A DNA stretch of 64,000 nucleotides from Paraburkholderia phytofirmans OLGA172 (GCF_001634365.1 NZ_CP014579.1:2666001-2730000); one strand, 5' to 3'; shown: positions 43,216 through 52,457, counted from the first letter of the stretch. Notes: a model not told the origin generated them from the sequence alone. Made by a program: numbers and translations.

Positions 43216-44625
43216 TCAATACGCGTTCCGATGCCCCAACCCCTTTAACACCGTCACAAAGACGATTCGCATATCCAACCAGAATGACCAATTTCTCAAG
43301 TAATACAGATCGTGTTCCACACGCCCCTGCATCTTTTCGATCCGGTCGGTCTCGCCGCGAAAACCGTTCACTTGCGCCCAGCCAGTAATGCCCGGCTTGA
43401 TCCTGTAACGATGGATATAACCGTCGACAACGCTCCGATATTGGTCGTCGTGTTCTATCGCGTGCGGTCGCGGTCCGACCACCGACATCTCCCCGCGCAG
43501 CACATTGATAAATTGCGGCAGCTCGTCGAGGCTCGTGCGGCGCAAAAACGCGCCGACACGCGTGATACGTGGATCCCCGCGGGTGGCCTGACGGAGCACA
43601 CCGGGCTGTTGCTTGTGCGCACGCATTGAACGAAACTTGTAGATGCGGAAAACTCGCCCGTCGGCGCCCTTGCGCTGCTGGGTAAACAACACCGGCCCTT
43701 TCGAGGTCACCTTGACGGCCACAGCAATCGACAGCATCACAGGTGCCAACGCAAGCAGCGCGGTTGCCGCGAATAGCCTGTCGAAAATCGCTTTCTGAAC
43801 CAGGGCGTACGGGGTCATCGGCGACGCCATCAGATTGATCGCCGGCGCACCGATCAGATCGACTACGTTCCGGTCGAACATCGCGAGACTGCGTACGTCC
43901 GGAATGAAACGCAGATTGACAAGATCACCATTGAATTCGTCCATGACCCTCAATACCGTGTCCTCTTCGGACATCGATAGCGCGAGCCATACCTCCTCAA
44001 TCTGCTCACGGCGCACACAGTCCGCAAATTCGCGCAGACACGCGAACGATGGCAGCCCCGGAAAATCAGGCTCGCTACCCTGCCGCGTGTTGAGCGTGGC
44101 AACCGCCCGGAATCCGGCGTCCGGCGAACCGACAATGTTGCCGATCACGCTATCGCGATGGGCACCGGCGCCCACCACGGCAACCATGCGCAGATTGCGC
44201 CCGGCGCGCCTGATCCGGCCGAGCACCGTGTGCACGAGCAGCCGCGACGCGACGAGTCCGGTTGCGGTCATCACGGTCCAACTCACACACCAGAGCCGCG
44301 ACACAGACGCAGTGCGGTGAAGCAGAAACATGATCGCAAGGCCGCAAAGCTGCACTGCGATCCAACCGAACACAACGTTAAAGACAAGACGCCATTTCGA
44401 GCGGCCGCGCCACGATTCATAGATGCCGAACAAGGGCAACAGCAAAATCGCCAACGCCATGTCGAACGCCGCGAAAGCGCCTTCGAGAATCGAATGTGCC
44501 GTACCGGTCACGACCGTTAGCGATGCGAGCGCCGCGCCCAGTGCGACCAGCATCACGTCGAGCAGGCGCGCCAGGACGCTCTCCATTTCCGCGAAATCGC
44601 GGCCTGCGGTTTGACGAAACTTCAT
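43216..44625 (-). CDS. Undecaprenyl-phosphate sugar phosphotransferase (WcaJ/WbaP-like priming enzyme)
   Basis: The 469-residue protein has four to five N-terminal membrane helices, a CoA-binding-like middle domain, and a C-terminal bacterial sugar transferase domain: FTQQRKGADGRVFRIYKFRSMR, RITRVGAFLRRTSLDELPQFINVLRGEMSVVGPRPHA and RYRIKPGITGWAQVNGFRG. It starts the repeat unit by transferring a sugar 1-phosphate, most often glucose 1-phosphate, to undecaprenyl phosphate. The start MKFRQTAG is preceded by GGGAG. It is the first gene of the exopolysaccharide operon. Confidence 0.92.
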   Translation of the reverse strand: MKFRQTAGRDFAEMESVLARLLDVMLVALGAALASLTVVTGTAHSILEGAFAAFDMALAILLLPLFGIYESWRGRSKWRLVFNVVFGWIAVQLCGLAIMFLLHRTASVSRLWCVSWTVMTATGLVASRLLVHTVLGRIRRAGRNLRMVAVVGAGAHRDSVIGNIVGSPDAGFRAVATLNTRQGSEPDFPGLPSFACLREFADCVRREQIEEVWLALSMSEEDTVLRVMDEFNGDLVNLRFIPDVRSLAMFDRNVVDLIGAPAINLMASPMTPYALVQKAIFDRLFAATALLALAPVMLSIAVAVKVTSKGPVLFTQQRKGADGRVFRIYKFRSMRAHKQQPGVLRQATRGDPRITRVGAFLRRTSLDELPQFINVLRGEMSVVGPRPHAIEHDDQYRSVVDGYIHRYRIKPGITGWAQVNGFRGETDRIEKMQGRVEHDLYYLRNWSFWLDMRIVFVTVLKGLGHRNAY

Positions 44626-44963
44626 AGCATCGCTCCCAATAATCCGTTTGCAATGCCACTTGAATGCATCACTTTTTTCAAAGAATGCCCATTCTGCTCT
44701 TCCGAGCAATGTTCCAGTATGAGAAGTTTCTCAATCGCATCGCGGCACTTTCAGACAAATCACCCGAACTTTTCATTGAGTTTGAGGTTGTTCCACAAAA
44801 TCTGACTGCTGCACGTCTATAACCAATCCCTAATACATCGGCCGATAAACTTTAACTGTCCGCAATCGCCTCGCAGACTTATGCTCGATTAGTGACCCGC
44901 CACTGCGGCAAGACCATACGCAGCATCGGGCAAGCGACTTTTCATCGTCACAGGGGCGGCATC
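44626..44963. promoter_or_regulatory. Promoter region of the exopolysaccharide operon and the divergent reductase gene
   Basis: These 338 bp contain no gene and are more A+T-rich than the surroundings, as expected for a shared regulatory region. A dyad GAGAA-GT-TTCTC lies at 44721-44732, about 100 bp before the operon start. No bound regulator can be named. Confidence 0.45.
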
Positions 44964-45941
44964 ATGAAGATCTGCATCTTCGGAGCAGGAGCGATTGGCG
45001 GTTTGATGGGCGTGCAACTGGCGCGTGCCGGCGCGGATGTGAGTTTCGTCGCACGCGGGGCGCATCTTTCGGCAATGCGCGAACACGGCGCGCGTCTGAT
45101 CATGGACGGCGAAACGGTCAGCGTGCCGGTACGCTGCACGTCCGACCCGCGCGAACTCGGCGAGCAAGACTTCGTGATCGTCACGCTGAAGGCGCACTCG
45201 CTGCCTGGCGTGGTCGATGCGATGCAGCCGCTTCTCGGCAAGCACACGGCCATCGTTACCGGCGTGAACGGTATTCCCTATTGGTACTTTCATCAGCACG
45301 GCGGAAAATTCGCCGGCACACGCCTCGCCAGCATCGACCCGGACGGCCGCCAATGGACGAGGCTCGGTCCCGAACGCGCGATCGGCTGTGTGCTGTATCC
45401 CGCTGCGGAGATCGCCGAACCGGGCGTCATCAAGCACGTGTACGGCAAGAAATTTCCGATCGGCGAGCCGAGTGGCGAACGCACGCCGCGCATTCAGCAA
45501 TTGCACGAGATCATGCAGGCGGCGGGATTCGATGCGCCGATCCGCGACAATATCCGCGATGAAATCTGGCTCAAGCTGTGGGGAAATCTGTGTTTCAACC
45601 CGATCAGCGCATTGACCCACGCTACGCTCGATGTCCTCACCGGCGACCCCGGCACGCGTGCGGTATCACGCACGATGATGCTCGAAGCCAAACGCATTGC
45701 GGATCAGTTCGGCGTGCATTTTCGCGTCGACGTGGAAAAACGCATCGACGGTGCGGGCGCGGTCGGCGCACATAAGACCTCGACGCTGGTCGATCTGGAA
45801 AACCGCCGTCCGATGGAGATCGATCCGCTCTTGACTGTGGTGCAGGAAATGGGGCATCTCGTTGCCGAGCCCACGCCGACTATCGACGTCGTGCTCGCCC
45901 TGATCAAACTGCGCGAACGAATGGCATTGCAGGGCGATTGA
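44964..45941 (+). CDS. 2-dehydropantoate 2-reductase family protein
   Basis: The start MKICIFGAGAIGG gives a Rossmann GxGxxG NADPH site at once and is preceded by a purine-rich AGGGGCGGC stretch. The 325-residue protein continues with TLKAHSLPGVVDAM, the catalytic-Lys helix region EIWLKLWGNLCFNPISALT, and the C-terminal Glu-Ile-Asp block of ketopantoate reductases. It reduces ketopantoate to pantoate or acts on a related oxo acid; many Burkholderia genomes have several PanE paralogues. Its neighbour is an aldehyde dehydrogenase in convergent orientation. Confidence 0.88.
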   Translation: MKICIFGAGAIGGLMGVQLARAGADVSFVARGAHLSAMREHGARLIMDGETVSVPVRCTSDPRELGEQDFVIVTLKAHSLPGVVDAMQPLLGKHTAIVTGVNGIPYWYFHQHGGKFAGTRLASIDPDGRQWTRLGPERAIGCVLYPAAEIAEPGVIKHVYGKKFPIGEPSGERTPRIQQLHEIMQAAGFDAPIRDNIRDEIWLKLWGNLCFNPISALTHATLDVLTGDPGTRAVSRTMMLEAKRIADQFGVHFRVDVEKRIDGAGAVGAHKTSTLVDLENRRPMEIDPLLTVVQEMGHLVAEPTPTIDVVLALIKLRERMALQGD

Positions 45942-45986
45942 GCGCCAACCCACGCTGCGGCCAACACCTCTCTCGCAAGCTTCAGC

Positions 45987-46018
45987 AAAGGATCGAACGC
46001 CACGCATTCGATCCTTTT
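45987..46018. terminator. Bidirectional terminator between reductase and aldehyde dehydrogenase
   Basis: AAAGGATCGAA and TTCGATCCTTTT form an 11-bp stem with a 9-nt loop. A-rich and T-rich flanks allow termination in both directions between the convergent genes. Confidence 0.8.
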
Positions 46019-46029
46019 CTTTCGCACCG

Positions 46030-47484
46030 CTATTGATCGATCGCCAGCCATACCGCCTTCGGCTCGGTGAAGTTTTCAATCGCCACATCGCCGTGCTCGC
46101 GGCCAAAACCGGAATCGCCGGAACCGCCCCAAGGCAAGCGCACGTCGGTATAGCCGTAGGTATTGATCCACACGGTACCCGCTTTCAGGTCACGCGCCAC
46201 CCGATGCACACGGCCGATATCCGCGCTCCATACGCCGGCCGCGAGGCTATACAACGTGCCATTGGCGATACGGATCGCATCGGCTTCTTCGTTGAAGCGA
46301 ATCACGGTCGCCACCGGCCCGAAGATCTCCTCCTGCGAAATGCGCATTTCATGCTCGACGTTGGCGAACACTGTCGGCTCAACGAAGAAGCCGCGCTCGC
46401 CCACGCGCGCGCCGCCGGTCACGAGCGACGCCCCTTCGGCGCGCCCCGTCTCGACATAACCGAGCACGGTTTTCATCTGCGCCGCGGAGATGAGCGGCCC
46501 CATCGACGTTTCGCGCGCCGCCGGATCGCCGACCTTGATCGCCTTCGCACGCGCCGCGAGACGCTCGACAACTTCGTCGTAGACAGCGCGGTGGGCCAGA
46601 ATGCGCGAGCCGGCCGAACATACCTGGCCGGTGTTGAAGAAGATGCCCGACGCCGCGGCTCGCACCGCGTTGTCGAGATTCGCATCCGGGAAGATCAGGT
46701 TCGCCGACTTGCCGCCGAGCTCCAGCGTGACGCGTTTGAAGTTGCCGGCCGCGCCCTGCAGAATGCCCCGACCCACTGAAGGCGAACCCGTGAAAGTCAC
46801 TTTATCGATGCCGGGATGCGCCACCAGCGCATCGCCGACCACCCGACCCTTGCCGGTGACGATATTCAGGACTCCCGGCGGCACGCCCGCTTCGAGCGCG
46901 AGTTCGCCGATGCGCAACGCGGTCAGCGGCGTAATCTCCGCAGGTTTGACGATCAGCGTGCAACCGCACGCCAGCGCAGGAGCGATTTTCCACATGCCGA
47001 TCATCAGCGGGAAATTCCACGGCACGATCGCGGCGACCACGCCGACCGGTTCACGCAGCGTGTACGTCAAGGCGTCGGGGCGCACCGGCACGACCTGACC
47101 GTTGATCTTGTCACACCACCCTGCGTAGTATTCGAGCGTATCGATCGCCGCGGGAATATCCTGGCGCATCACCGCCGAGATCGGTTTGCCGGCGTCGCGG
47201 CTTTCGAGCGTGGCGAGCTCCTCCAGATTCGCGCGCATCAGGCCGGCGAGACGCGCCAGGATGCGGCCCCGTTCGGCCGCGCGTATCGCGTTCCACACTT
47301 TCAACGCGGCACGCGCCGCGCGTACCGCGTTATCGACATCGGCGGCGCTGCCTTGTGCAACCAGTGCAATCGGCTCTTCGGTCGCCGGGTTGATGTCGAC
47401 GGAATATTCACCGGTGCCGGGCGGCAAACGCTTGCCGTCGATCAGCAGATCATGGCGCCTGAGGTCGGTTTCAGTTTCCATCAT
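46030..47484 (-). CDS. NAD(P)-dependent aldehyde dehydrogenase
   Basis: The 484-residue protein is a standard ALDH: AIVPWNFPLMIGMWKIAPALACG, the nucleotide-binding FTGSPSVGRGI, catalytic Glu in LELGGKSANLI, and catalytic Cys in NTGQVCSAGSR, with FGPVATV and the final PWGGSGDSGFGREHG. It oxidises an aldehyde to the acid in the cytoplasm. Betaine-aldehyde or phenylacetaldehyde-like substrates are common for this subfamily, but none can be assigned. AAGGAG precedes the ATG, and a 12-bp tandem repeat lies just upstream. Confidence 0.92.
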   Translation of the reverse strand: MMETETDLRRHDLLIDGKRLPPGTGEYSVDINPATEEPIALVAQGSAADVDNAVRAARAALKVWNAIRAAERGRILARLAGLMRANLEELATLESRDAGKPISAVMRQDIPAAIDTLEYYAGWCDKINGQVVPVRPDALTYTLREPVGVVAAIVPWNFPLMIGMWKIAPALACGCTLIVKPAEITPLTALRIGELALEAGVPPGVLNIVTGKGRVVGDALVAHPGIDKVTFTGSPSVGRGILQGAAGNFKRVTLELGGKSANLIFPDANLDNAVRAAASGIFFNTGQVCSAGSRILAHRAVYDEVVERLAARAKAIKVGDPAARETSMGPLISAAQMKTVLGYVETGRAEGASLVTGGARVGERGFFVEPTVFANVEHEMRISQEEIFGPVATVIRFNEEADAIRIANGTLYSLAAGVWSADIGRVHRVARDLKAGTVWINTYGYTDVRLPWGGSGDSGFGREHGDVAIENFTEPKAVWLAIDQ

Positions 47485-47497
47485 GAAGCTCCTTGCG

Positions 47498-47525
47498 TGG
47501 GATGTTGCATGGGATGTTGCATGGG
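47498..47525. repeat. 12-bp tandem repeat before the aldehyde dehydrogenase gene
   Basis: TGGGATGTTGCA occurs twice in tandem plus a TGGG fragment, starting about 14 bp upstream of the aldehyde dehydrogenase start. It lies in the 5' untranslated region and could vary in copy number. Confidence 0.75.
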
Positions 47526-47619
47526 CTCACCAGCCGCGGATCGGCCAGCGCCGCGCCGGCGGCATTGGAAGCCACACCGGCAGGCGCGGCAAACTGCGCC
47601 CACGCCGCTGCAGCGTTGG

Positions 47620-47790
47620 GTCTGAGGGAGCGATTGCGGCGATGCACGAGCAGCGTCCCAGCACGCCCTGGGGCTCGTTGCGCGCTTCGATCCAGCGCGA
47701 ACGCATTGGCGCGAGAATGAACTTCGCCGAGATGCCCGCGGCCACCGCGACACCTTCTGGTTATGACCCGAATAGATTGCCATTCTGGAA
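47620..47790 (-). pseudogene. Possible remnant of an MFS transporter C-terminus
   Basis: On the minus strand the short stretch VAVAAGISAKFILAPMRSRW followed by IEARNEPQG resembles the last helix and basic tail of MFS carriers of the oxalate/formate antiporter type. Nothing recognisable lies upstream, and the 600-bp gap from 47485 to 48083 otherwise holds no full gene. The call is weak. Confidence 0.3.
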
Positions 47791-47897
47791 AATTTAATCT
47801 TTGTGTCTTTAATCCGCATTATTTAAATACTGCCCTGCCTGAATCATCGCTTTACAGGCCGGTTCTTTATTCCGATCAATTAAGCATCGGCAGTGCC

Positions 47898-48020
47898 TCA
47901 GCTTTTCGGTGCCCCCCGCCGCGCCTCGAATCCAAGCGTTAACCCGACTACCGCGCCGACTACCGCACCAAGCACCGCACCGACAATCCCGCTTCTTATA
48001 CAGCCCCATGCTAGGGTCAT
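47898..48020 (-). CDS. Possible 40-residue glycine-zipper membrane protein
   Basis: The frame encodes MTLAWGCIRSGIVGAVLGAV followed by VGAVVGLTLGF and a short basic end. The repeated GAVxGAVVGAVVG pattern is a glycine zipper typical of small membrane-active proteins or fragments of Gly-zipper lipoproteins. No good ribosome site precedes the ATG. It is divergent from the LysR gene at 48084. Whether it is expressed is uncertain. Confidence 0.3.
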   Translation of the reverse strand: MTLAWGCIRSGIVGAVLGAVVGAVVGLTLGFEARRGAPKS

Positions 48021-48083
48021 TGCTGAATTACTAATAATTAAAGTTTGTTATTATGTTGATTCACATTTGCTTATACATCGGCC

Positions 48084-49031
48084 ATGACGATGCGCAATGC
48101 GACTCTGCGGCAACTGAAGGTCTTTGAAACAGTGGCGCGCCATCTGAGCTTCTCGCGCGCCGCGGAAGAATTGCATCTGACGCAGCCCGCCGTTTCCACC
48201 CAGGTCCGGCAACTCGAGGAACACGCGGGGTTGCCGCTGTTCGAGCAGCTCGGCAAAAAAATCTATCTGACGCCGGCCGGCACCGAAATGCTTCACTACA
48301 GCCGCGCGATCATTCAGCAGTTCCACGAAGTCGACGAGGCCATGGGTCAGCTCAAGGGCGTCTCCGGCGGCAAGCTGAACGTCGCGGTGATCAGCGCCGG
48401 CGACTACTTCTTTCCGCGCCTGCTGGCTGAATTCACACGGCGCTACTCGGGTGTCGTGCTCAATCTCGCGGTACACAATCGCGCGGAACTGTTGCATCAA
48501 CTCGCAACCAACCAGACCGATCTCGCGGTGATGGTGCGGCCGCCGCACGAAACCGACGCGACCAATGAGCCGTTCGCGCCGCACCCTTACGTGATCGTGG
48601 CGGCACCCACGCATCCGCTCGCGCACAAACGCAACATCAAGATGAACCAGTTGGCGGACGAGGCCTTTATCGTGCGCGAGCGCGGCTCGGACACATGGAA
48701 TTCGATGGAGGAAGGCTTCGCCGGCCGTCTCGCCAATCTCAAGATCGCGATGGAGATCAAGAGCACCGAGACGATCAAGCAGGCCGTGATCGCCGGCATG
48801 GGCATCGCCTTCCTGTCCGCCCATACGATCAGCCTCGAGTTGCAGCTCGGCCATCTGGTCGTGCTCGACGTCGAGGACTTTCCTGTCATGCTCAACTGGT
48901 ACGTCGTGCATCGGAAGAACAAGCGCCTGCCGCCGGTTGCAGTCGCCTTCAAACGCTTCCTGATGGAGGAAGGCGCGAGTCTTATCGAGAAAATTACCCG
49001 CGTGAAGGAATTGAGCGTCTATAAGCAGTAA
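48084..49031 (+). CDS. LysR-family regulator (CbbR-like)
   Basis: The 315-residue protein begins with a LysR helix-turn-helix (ATLRQLKVFETVARHLSFSRAAEELHLTQPAVSTQVRQLEEHAGLPLFEQLGKKIYLT). The effector domain carries the block GGKLNVAVISAGDYFFPRLL, which is typical of CbbR-type regulators. No cbb genes are near. The adjacent convergent FAH and frc genes, or the aldehyde dehydrogenase behind it, are candidate targets. Confidence 0.85.
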   Translation: MTMRNATLRQLKVFETVARHLSFSRAAEELHLTQPAVSTQVRQLEEHAGLPLFEQLGKKIYLTPAGTEMLHYSRAIIQQFHEVDEAMGQLKGVSGGKLNVAVISAGDYFFPRLLAEFTRRYSGVVLNLAVHNRAELLHQLATNQTDLAVMVRPPHETDATNEPFAPHPYVIVAAPTHPLAHKRNIKMNQLADEAFIVRERGSDTWNSMEEGFAGRLANLKIAMEIKSTETIKQAVIAGMGIAFLSAHTISLELQLGHLVVLDVEDFPVMLNWYVVHRKNKRLPPVAVAFKRFLMEEGASLIEKITRVKELSVYKQ

Positions 49032-49052
49032 AAAGCTCGGCGCAACGCGCCG
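49030..49052 (-). terminator. Terminator of the frc-FAH transcript
   Basis: On the minus strand CGGCGC-GTT-GCGCCG-type stems (49038-49052) are followed by AGCTTTTTAC, an intrinsic terminator about 10 bp after the FAH-family stop codon. Confidence 0.65.
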
Positions 49053-49062
49053 GGCCGTCGCC

Positions 49063-49848
49063 TCATATCGCGATCTCGCACGCAGCGGCCAACGTATTGC
49101 TTAGCGTGCCGATCCCGTCGATCGTGATCGTTACCGTTGCACCGTCCTTGATCGACCCAACGCCGACCGACGTGCCGCATGCGATCACATCGCCCGGGTC
49201 GAGCGTCAAGTCCTGTGAAATCAGACGCACCTGCTCGGCAGGCGAAAACACCATATCGGCGAGCGGATAGTTCTGCCGCTCCACACCGTCGAGCGTCGTC
49301 ACGAGGCGCGCTGTGCGCCAGTCGAAACCGGAGACGATCGAGGGTCCAATACAGCAGAACGTATCGAAGCCCTTTGCACGGCACCATTGCGGGAAGTGGG
49401 GATTCTCGTTCAGCAGATCGGCTGCGGTCACGTCGTTGACCAGCGTGTAGCCGAAGATCGAATTCGCAGCCTCTTCAGCACTCGCATTGCGGCAGCGCCG
49501 CCCAATCACAATGCCGAGTTCACCTTCATAGACGATCTTGCCCGCGTAGCTGAGCGGCCGCCGGATCGCATTACCCGAACCGGTCACCGATCCCGCCGGC
49601 TTCAGCAGAAATAGCGGATGCGCCGGCACAGGCTTGTCCAGCTTCGCCGCAAGCGCGTGATAGTTATTCCACAAGGCGACGATCTTGCCGGGCGCACAAG
49701 GCGCGAGCGGCGTGAGTGCACGTGTCGACAACACAGCGCCAGTCGGCACCGGTTGATCGAGACTTTCGTACTCGTGCAGATAGCCGCCTTCCACCCGGCC
49801 GAACACGACACCATTGTCGCTCGACATGAAACGCATCCACGTATCCAT
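49063..49848 (-). CDS. Fumarylacetoacetate hydrolase (FAH) family protein
   Basis: The 261-residue protein shows the FAH fold: IVALWNNYHALAAKL, KIVYEGELGIVIGRRC with metal-binding acidic residues, GYTLVNDVTAADLL, AKGFDTFCCIGPSIV and the C-terminal GDVIACGTSVGVGSIKDGATVTITIDGIG. Family members hydrolyse or decarboxylate beta-diketo or oxo acids. It follows frc by 18 bp, with AAGGAG before its ATG, so the two genes form an operon. The substrate is unknown; an oxalocrotonate- or oxaloacetate-type acid is possible. Confidence 0.85.
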   Translation of the reverse strand: MDTWMRFMSSDNGVVFGRVEGGYLHEYESLDQPVPTGAVLSTRALTPLAPCAPGKIVALWNNYHALAAKLDKPVPAHPLFLLKPAGSVTGSGNAIRRPLSYAGKIVYEGELGIVIGRRCRNASAEEAANSIFGYTLVNDVTAADLLNENPHFPQWCRAKGFDTFCCIGPSIVSGFDWRTARLVTTLDGVERQNYPLADMVFSPAEQVRLISQDLTLDPGDVIACGTSVGVGSIKDGATVTITIDGIGTLSNTLAAACEIAI

Positions 49849-49866
49849 ACGTCGCTCCTTGAGTGC

Positions 49867-51114
49867 TCAAATCGCGCCAGCGGTCCGCAATGCGCTGATC
49901 TGTTCAGGCGAGTAGCCGAGTTCAGTCATCACCTCGTCGGTGTGTTCACCCAGCAGCGGCGAGCGTTTGACTTCGGTCGGACTGTCCGACAGTTTGATAG
50001 GATTACCAACCGTCAAATATTTGCCGCGGGTCGGATGATCCACTTCGACAATCGTGCCGGTTTTGCGCAGCGACGGCTCTTCGGCAATTTCCTTCATCGA
50101 CAGAATCGGCCCGCAAGGGATGTCGTATCTGTTCAGAATCTGCATGGCCTCAAACTTGGTCTTGGTCATGGTCCAGCGCTCGATCTCGGCAAAGATGTCC
50201 TTCAGATGCGGCAAGCGCGCGGCAGGTGTTGCGTAGTCCGGATCGGAGGCCCATTCTTCCTTGCCGATCACGTTGCAGATCTTCGTCCACACCGGCGCCT
50301 GAGTGATGAAGTAGATATACGCATTGGGATCCGTCTCCCAGCCCTTGCACTTCAGAATCCAGCCTGGCTGACCACCACCCGACGCATTTCCCGCGCGCGG
50401 CACCGCTTCACCGAACATCCCGTTCGGATATTGCGGATACTCTTTCATCGTGCCGGTGCGTTCGAGCCGCTGCTGGTCGCGCAGCTTCACGCGGCACAGG
50501 TTGAGCACGCCGTCCTGCATCGCGGCAAGCACCTTCTGCCCACGCCCGGTTTGCGTGCGCTGATACAGCGCCGTGACAATGCCTAGCGCCAGATGCAAAC
50601 CCGTGCCGCTGTCGCCGATCTGCGCACCGGTCACCACCGGCGGACCATCGTCGAAACCGGTGGTCGAGGCCGCACCGCCCGCGCATTGCGCAACATTCTC
50701 GTAGACCTTGCAGTCCTCATAAGGACCCGGGCCGAAACCCTTCACCGAAGCCACGATCATGCGCGGATTCAATTCCTGAATCCGCTCCCACGTGAAGCCC
50801 ATCCGGTCCAGCGCACCCGGTGCGAAATTCTCCACCAGCACGTCGCACTTCTGGATCAGCGCCTCGAGCACCAGCTTGCCTTCCGGGTTCTTGGTATCGA
50901 TCGTGACCGAGCGCTTGTTGTGATTGAGCATCGTGAAATACAAGCTGTCCACGTCGGGAATATCGCGTAGTTGCTCACGCGTGATGTCGCCGGCGCCGGC
51001 CCGCTCCACCTTGATCACGTCCGCGCCGAACCACGCGAGCAACTGCGTGCAGGTAGGGCCCGATTGCACATGCGTGAAATCGAGAATGCGCACGCCGTCG
51101 AGTGCTTTGCTCAT
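49867..51114 (-). CDS. frc: Formyl-CoA:oxalate CoA-transferase (family III)
   Basis: The 415-residue protein closely follows known Frc enzymes over its full length: [62 protein letters not shown] and [16 protein letters not shown]. The catalytic aspartate is in [10 protein letters not shown]. It transfers CoA from formyl-CoA or succinyl-CoA to oxalate. Oxalyl-CoA decarboxylase, its usual partner, is not in the window, so a related dicarboxylate is also possible. AGGAGA precedes the start, and a GntR-type operator lies about 95 bp upstream. Confidence 0.88.
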   Translation of the reverse strand: MSKALDGVRILDFTHVQSGPTCTQLLAWFGADVIKVERAGAGDITREQLRDIPDVDSLYFTMLNHNKRSVTIDTKNPEGKLVLEALIQKCDVLVENFAPGALDRMGFTWERIQELNPRMIVASVKGFGPGPYEDCKVYENVAQCAGGAASTTGFDDGPPVVTGAQIGDSGTGLHLALGIVTALYQRTQTGRGQKVLAAMQDGVLNLCRVKLRDQQRLERTGTMKEYPQYPNGMFGEAVPRAGNASGGGQPGWILKCKGWETDPNAYIYFITQAPVWTKICNVIGKEEWASDPDYATPAARLPHLKDIFAEIERWTMTKTKFEAMQILNRYDIPCGPILSMKEIAEEPSLRKTGTIVEVDHPTRGKYLTVGNPIKLSDSPTEVKRSPLLGEHTDEVMTELGYSPEQISALRTAGAI

Positions 51115-51209
51115 GTCATGTCTCCTGATCAGTCAGTTGTATGCAAGGGTTATCGACCGACGCGTCCGCTTCGATAACGTCCGCTCATGCAGATGTACGG
51201 CCTTTATAT

Positions 51210-51235
51210 ACCGTATGTAATATATCACATACGGT
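51210..51235. promoter_or_regulatory. Perfect palindromic operator upstream of frc
   Basis: ACCGTATGT (51210-51218) and ACATACGGT (51227-51235) are exact inverted repeats around AATATATC. The site lies in the frc promoter region on the 5' side of the gene. Related sequences recur at 51370-51390 and 52527-52542. This distribution around the gntR gene makes it the likely binding site of the local GntR/FCD regulator. Confidence 0.7.
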
Positions 51236-51369
51236 CAAGGTTAAATTTCGATCCGGCTGTTCCGGGCGTGTCCGTGTTGAAGGCCTGCCTGGCCTTCGCT
51301 GCGGCCAAATGTTCCCGCTTGTGCACGCTAATCCTAGGGAAAACACCGAATTATTGCCGTTTGATTGTT

Positions 51370-51390
51370 ATGTTGATATATCACATACCA
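51370..51390. promoter_or_regulatory. Second operator-like site between frc and gntR
   Basis: TATGT (51370-51374) and ACATA (51384-51388) flank TGATATATC, and the right half ATATATCACATAC is identical to the operator near frc. The spacer is one base longer than in the first site. The rest of the 421-bp gap (51115-51535) contains no gene. Confidence 0.55.
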
Positions 51391-51462
51391 TATTTTAAAG
51401 ACCGTCAAGCGCGACTTAACCCGCACTGCCAGCGTCGTTTGGCACCTGCGGGTCAGAAAGGC

Positions 51463-51501
51463 AAAAAGGCCTGCGGTGATGTCATCACCGCAGGCCTTTT
51501 T
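51463..51501. terminator. Bidirectional terminator downstream of gntR
   Basis: A perfect stem of 19 bp (AAAAAGGCCTGCGGTGATG and its complement) with a single-base centre ends in T5 on either strand. It closes the minus-strand gntR transcript 35 bp after its stop and insulates it from the frc promoter. Confidence 0.9.
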
Positions 51502-51535
51502 CATCCCTAGCGCCAAGCTGGCGCCTAAGCAGCCG

Positions 51536-52255
51536 TCAATCCAGAAAATCGCAATTCGCTTCGACAAACGCCGCCAGATCGAGCGAATGCTGACGCGTCA
51601 GCCGCTCAGCCAGTTCGGTATCGCGCTGCTCCAGCGCCTCGATAATGCGCAGGTGATCGACGATCGAACGCGACGCGCGGTCGCTTTGCGAAATGGTCAT
51701 GCGGCGAATCGCCCGCACGTGGATGAAGATGTTCTTGATCGTGTCGAGAATGATCTGCGACTTCGATAACTCGACGATCGCCTGATGAAACGCGATGTTG
51801 GCGTCTGAATACTCGGCGATGTGCTCGGCCGGCATGGCGTCGCGGAAATGGTCGAACATGTGGCGCAGGCGGGCGATTTCCTCGTCCGTGGCGTGCAGGG
51901 TGGCAAGACGCGCCGCCATGCTTTCAAGCGCGGCCCACATCTGGATCATTTCGACGATCTCACGCTTGCTCTTGCGCACGATGTAGATGCCGCGCCGCGG
52001 CACCATGCGCAGAAAACCCTCCTGTTCCAGCAGCGTCATCGCCTCGCGCACCGGCGTGCGGCTCACGCCCAGCGATTCGCTCAGCACACGCTCGTCGAGG
52101 CGGATTTCTTCGCGGGTCTGATAGATATCCGCGTCGGCAATGGCCTGGCGGAGCATGGCATACGCCTGATCGCGCAAGCTCACGCTCGCGCCGATCGGCT
52201 GCAATGACAGCGTCAAGGGTGTGGCCACTGCTTCAGTTTGAAGTTCTGACGACAT
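51536..52255 (-). CDS. GntR-family regulator, FadR/FCD subgroup
   Basis: The 239-residue protein has a GntR winged helix (EIRLDERVLSESLGVSRTPVREAMTLLEQEGFLRMVPRRGIYI) and an FCD effector domain with metal-ligand-like residues (IQMWAALESMAARLA, HMFDHFRDAM, FHQAIVELS, DHLRIIEALEQRD). FCD regulators sense organic acids. Palindromes of the type TATGT-N8-ACATA lie near frc, downstream of gntR and upstream of the MHS transporter gene, suggesting that it controls all three units and itself. Confidence 0.88.
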   Translation of the reverse strand: MSSELQTEAVATPLTLSLQPIGASVSLRDQAYAMLRQAIADADIYQTREEIRLDERVLSESLGVSRTPVREAMTLLEQEGFLRMVPRRGIYIVRKSKREIVEMIQMWAALESMAARLATLHATDEEIARLRHMFDHFRDAMPAEHIAEYSDANIAFHQAIVELSKSQIILDTIKNIFIHVRAIRRMTISQSDRASRSIVDHLRIIEALEQRDTELAERLTRQHSLDLAAFVEANCDFLD

Positions 52256-52457
52256 TCATCGCCTCTTGTTGAACATGCCCACGATACGGCGCCGCCGCAG
52301 CCATTCCGCCGTCTTGCTCGCCCAAGCCGATGAACCGGCCATGTTGCGCTGCAAGCTGCGCAACCGGCTGCGGGATCCAGCGGGTCAACAGGACGGTGGC
52401 GGCAGAGCCTAAACCCACAACAGCAACGGCAAGCAGCGCGAGAGGAACAAATTCCAT
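52233..52457 (-). CDS. Small single-span membrane protein overlapping gntR
   Basis: The 74-residue product starts MEFVPLALLAVAVVGLGSAA, one hydrophobic segment, followed by TVLLTRWIPQPVAQLAAQHG and a hydrophilic tail. GGAG is 6 nt before the ATG, better than chance. Its end overlaps the gntR start by 23 bp, so it may be the first gene of the gntR transcript. I do not recognise a family. Confidence 0.45.
   Translation of the reverse strand: MEFVPLALLAVAVVGLGSAATVLLTRWIPQPVAQLAAQHGRFIGLGEQDGGMAAAAPYRGHVQQEAMNVVRTSN

Noticed and set aside
44640..44700. A sigma-54-like TGGCATTGC sequence upstream of the EPS operon
   Set aside because: The spacing between GG and GC elements is too short for a -24/-12 promoter.
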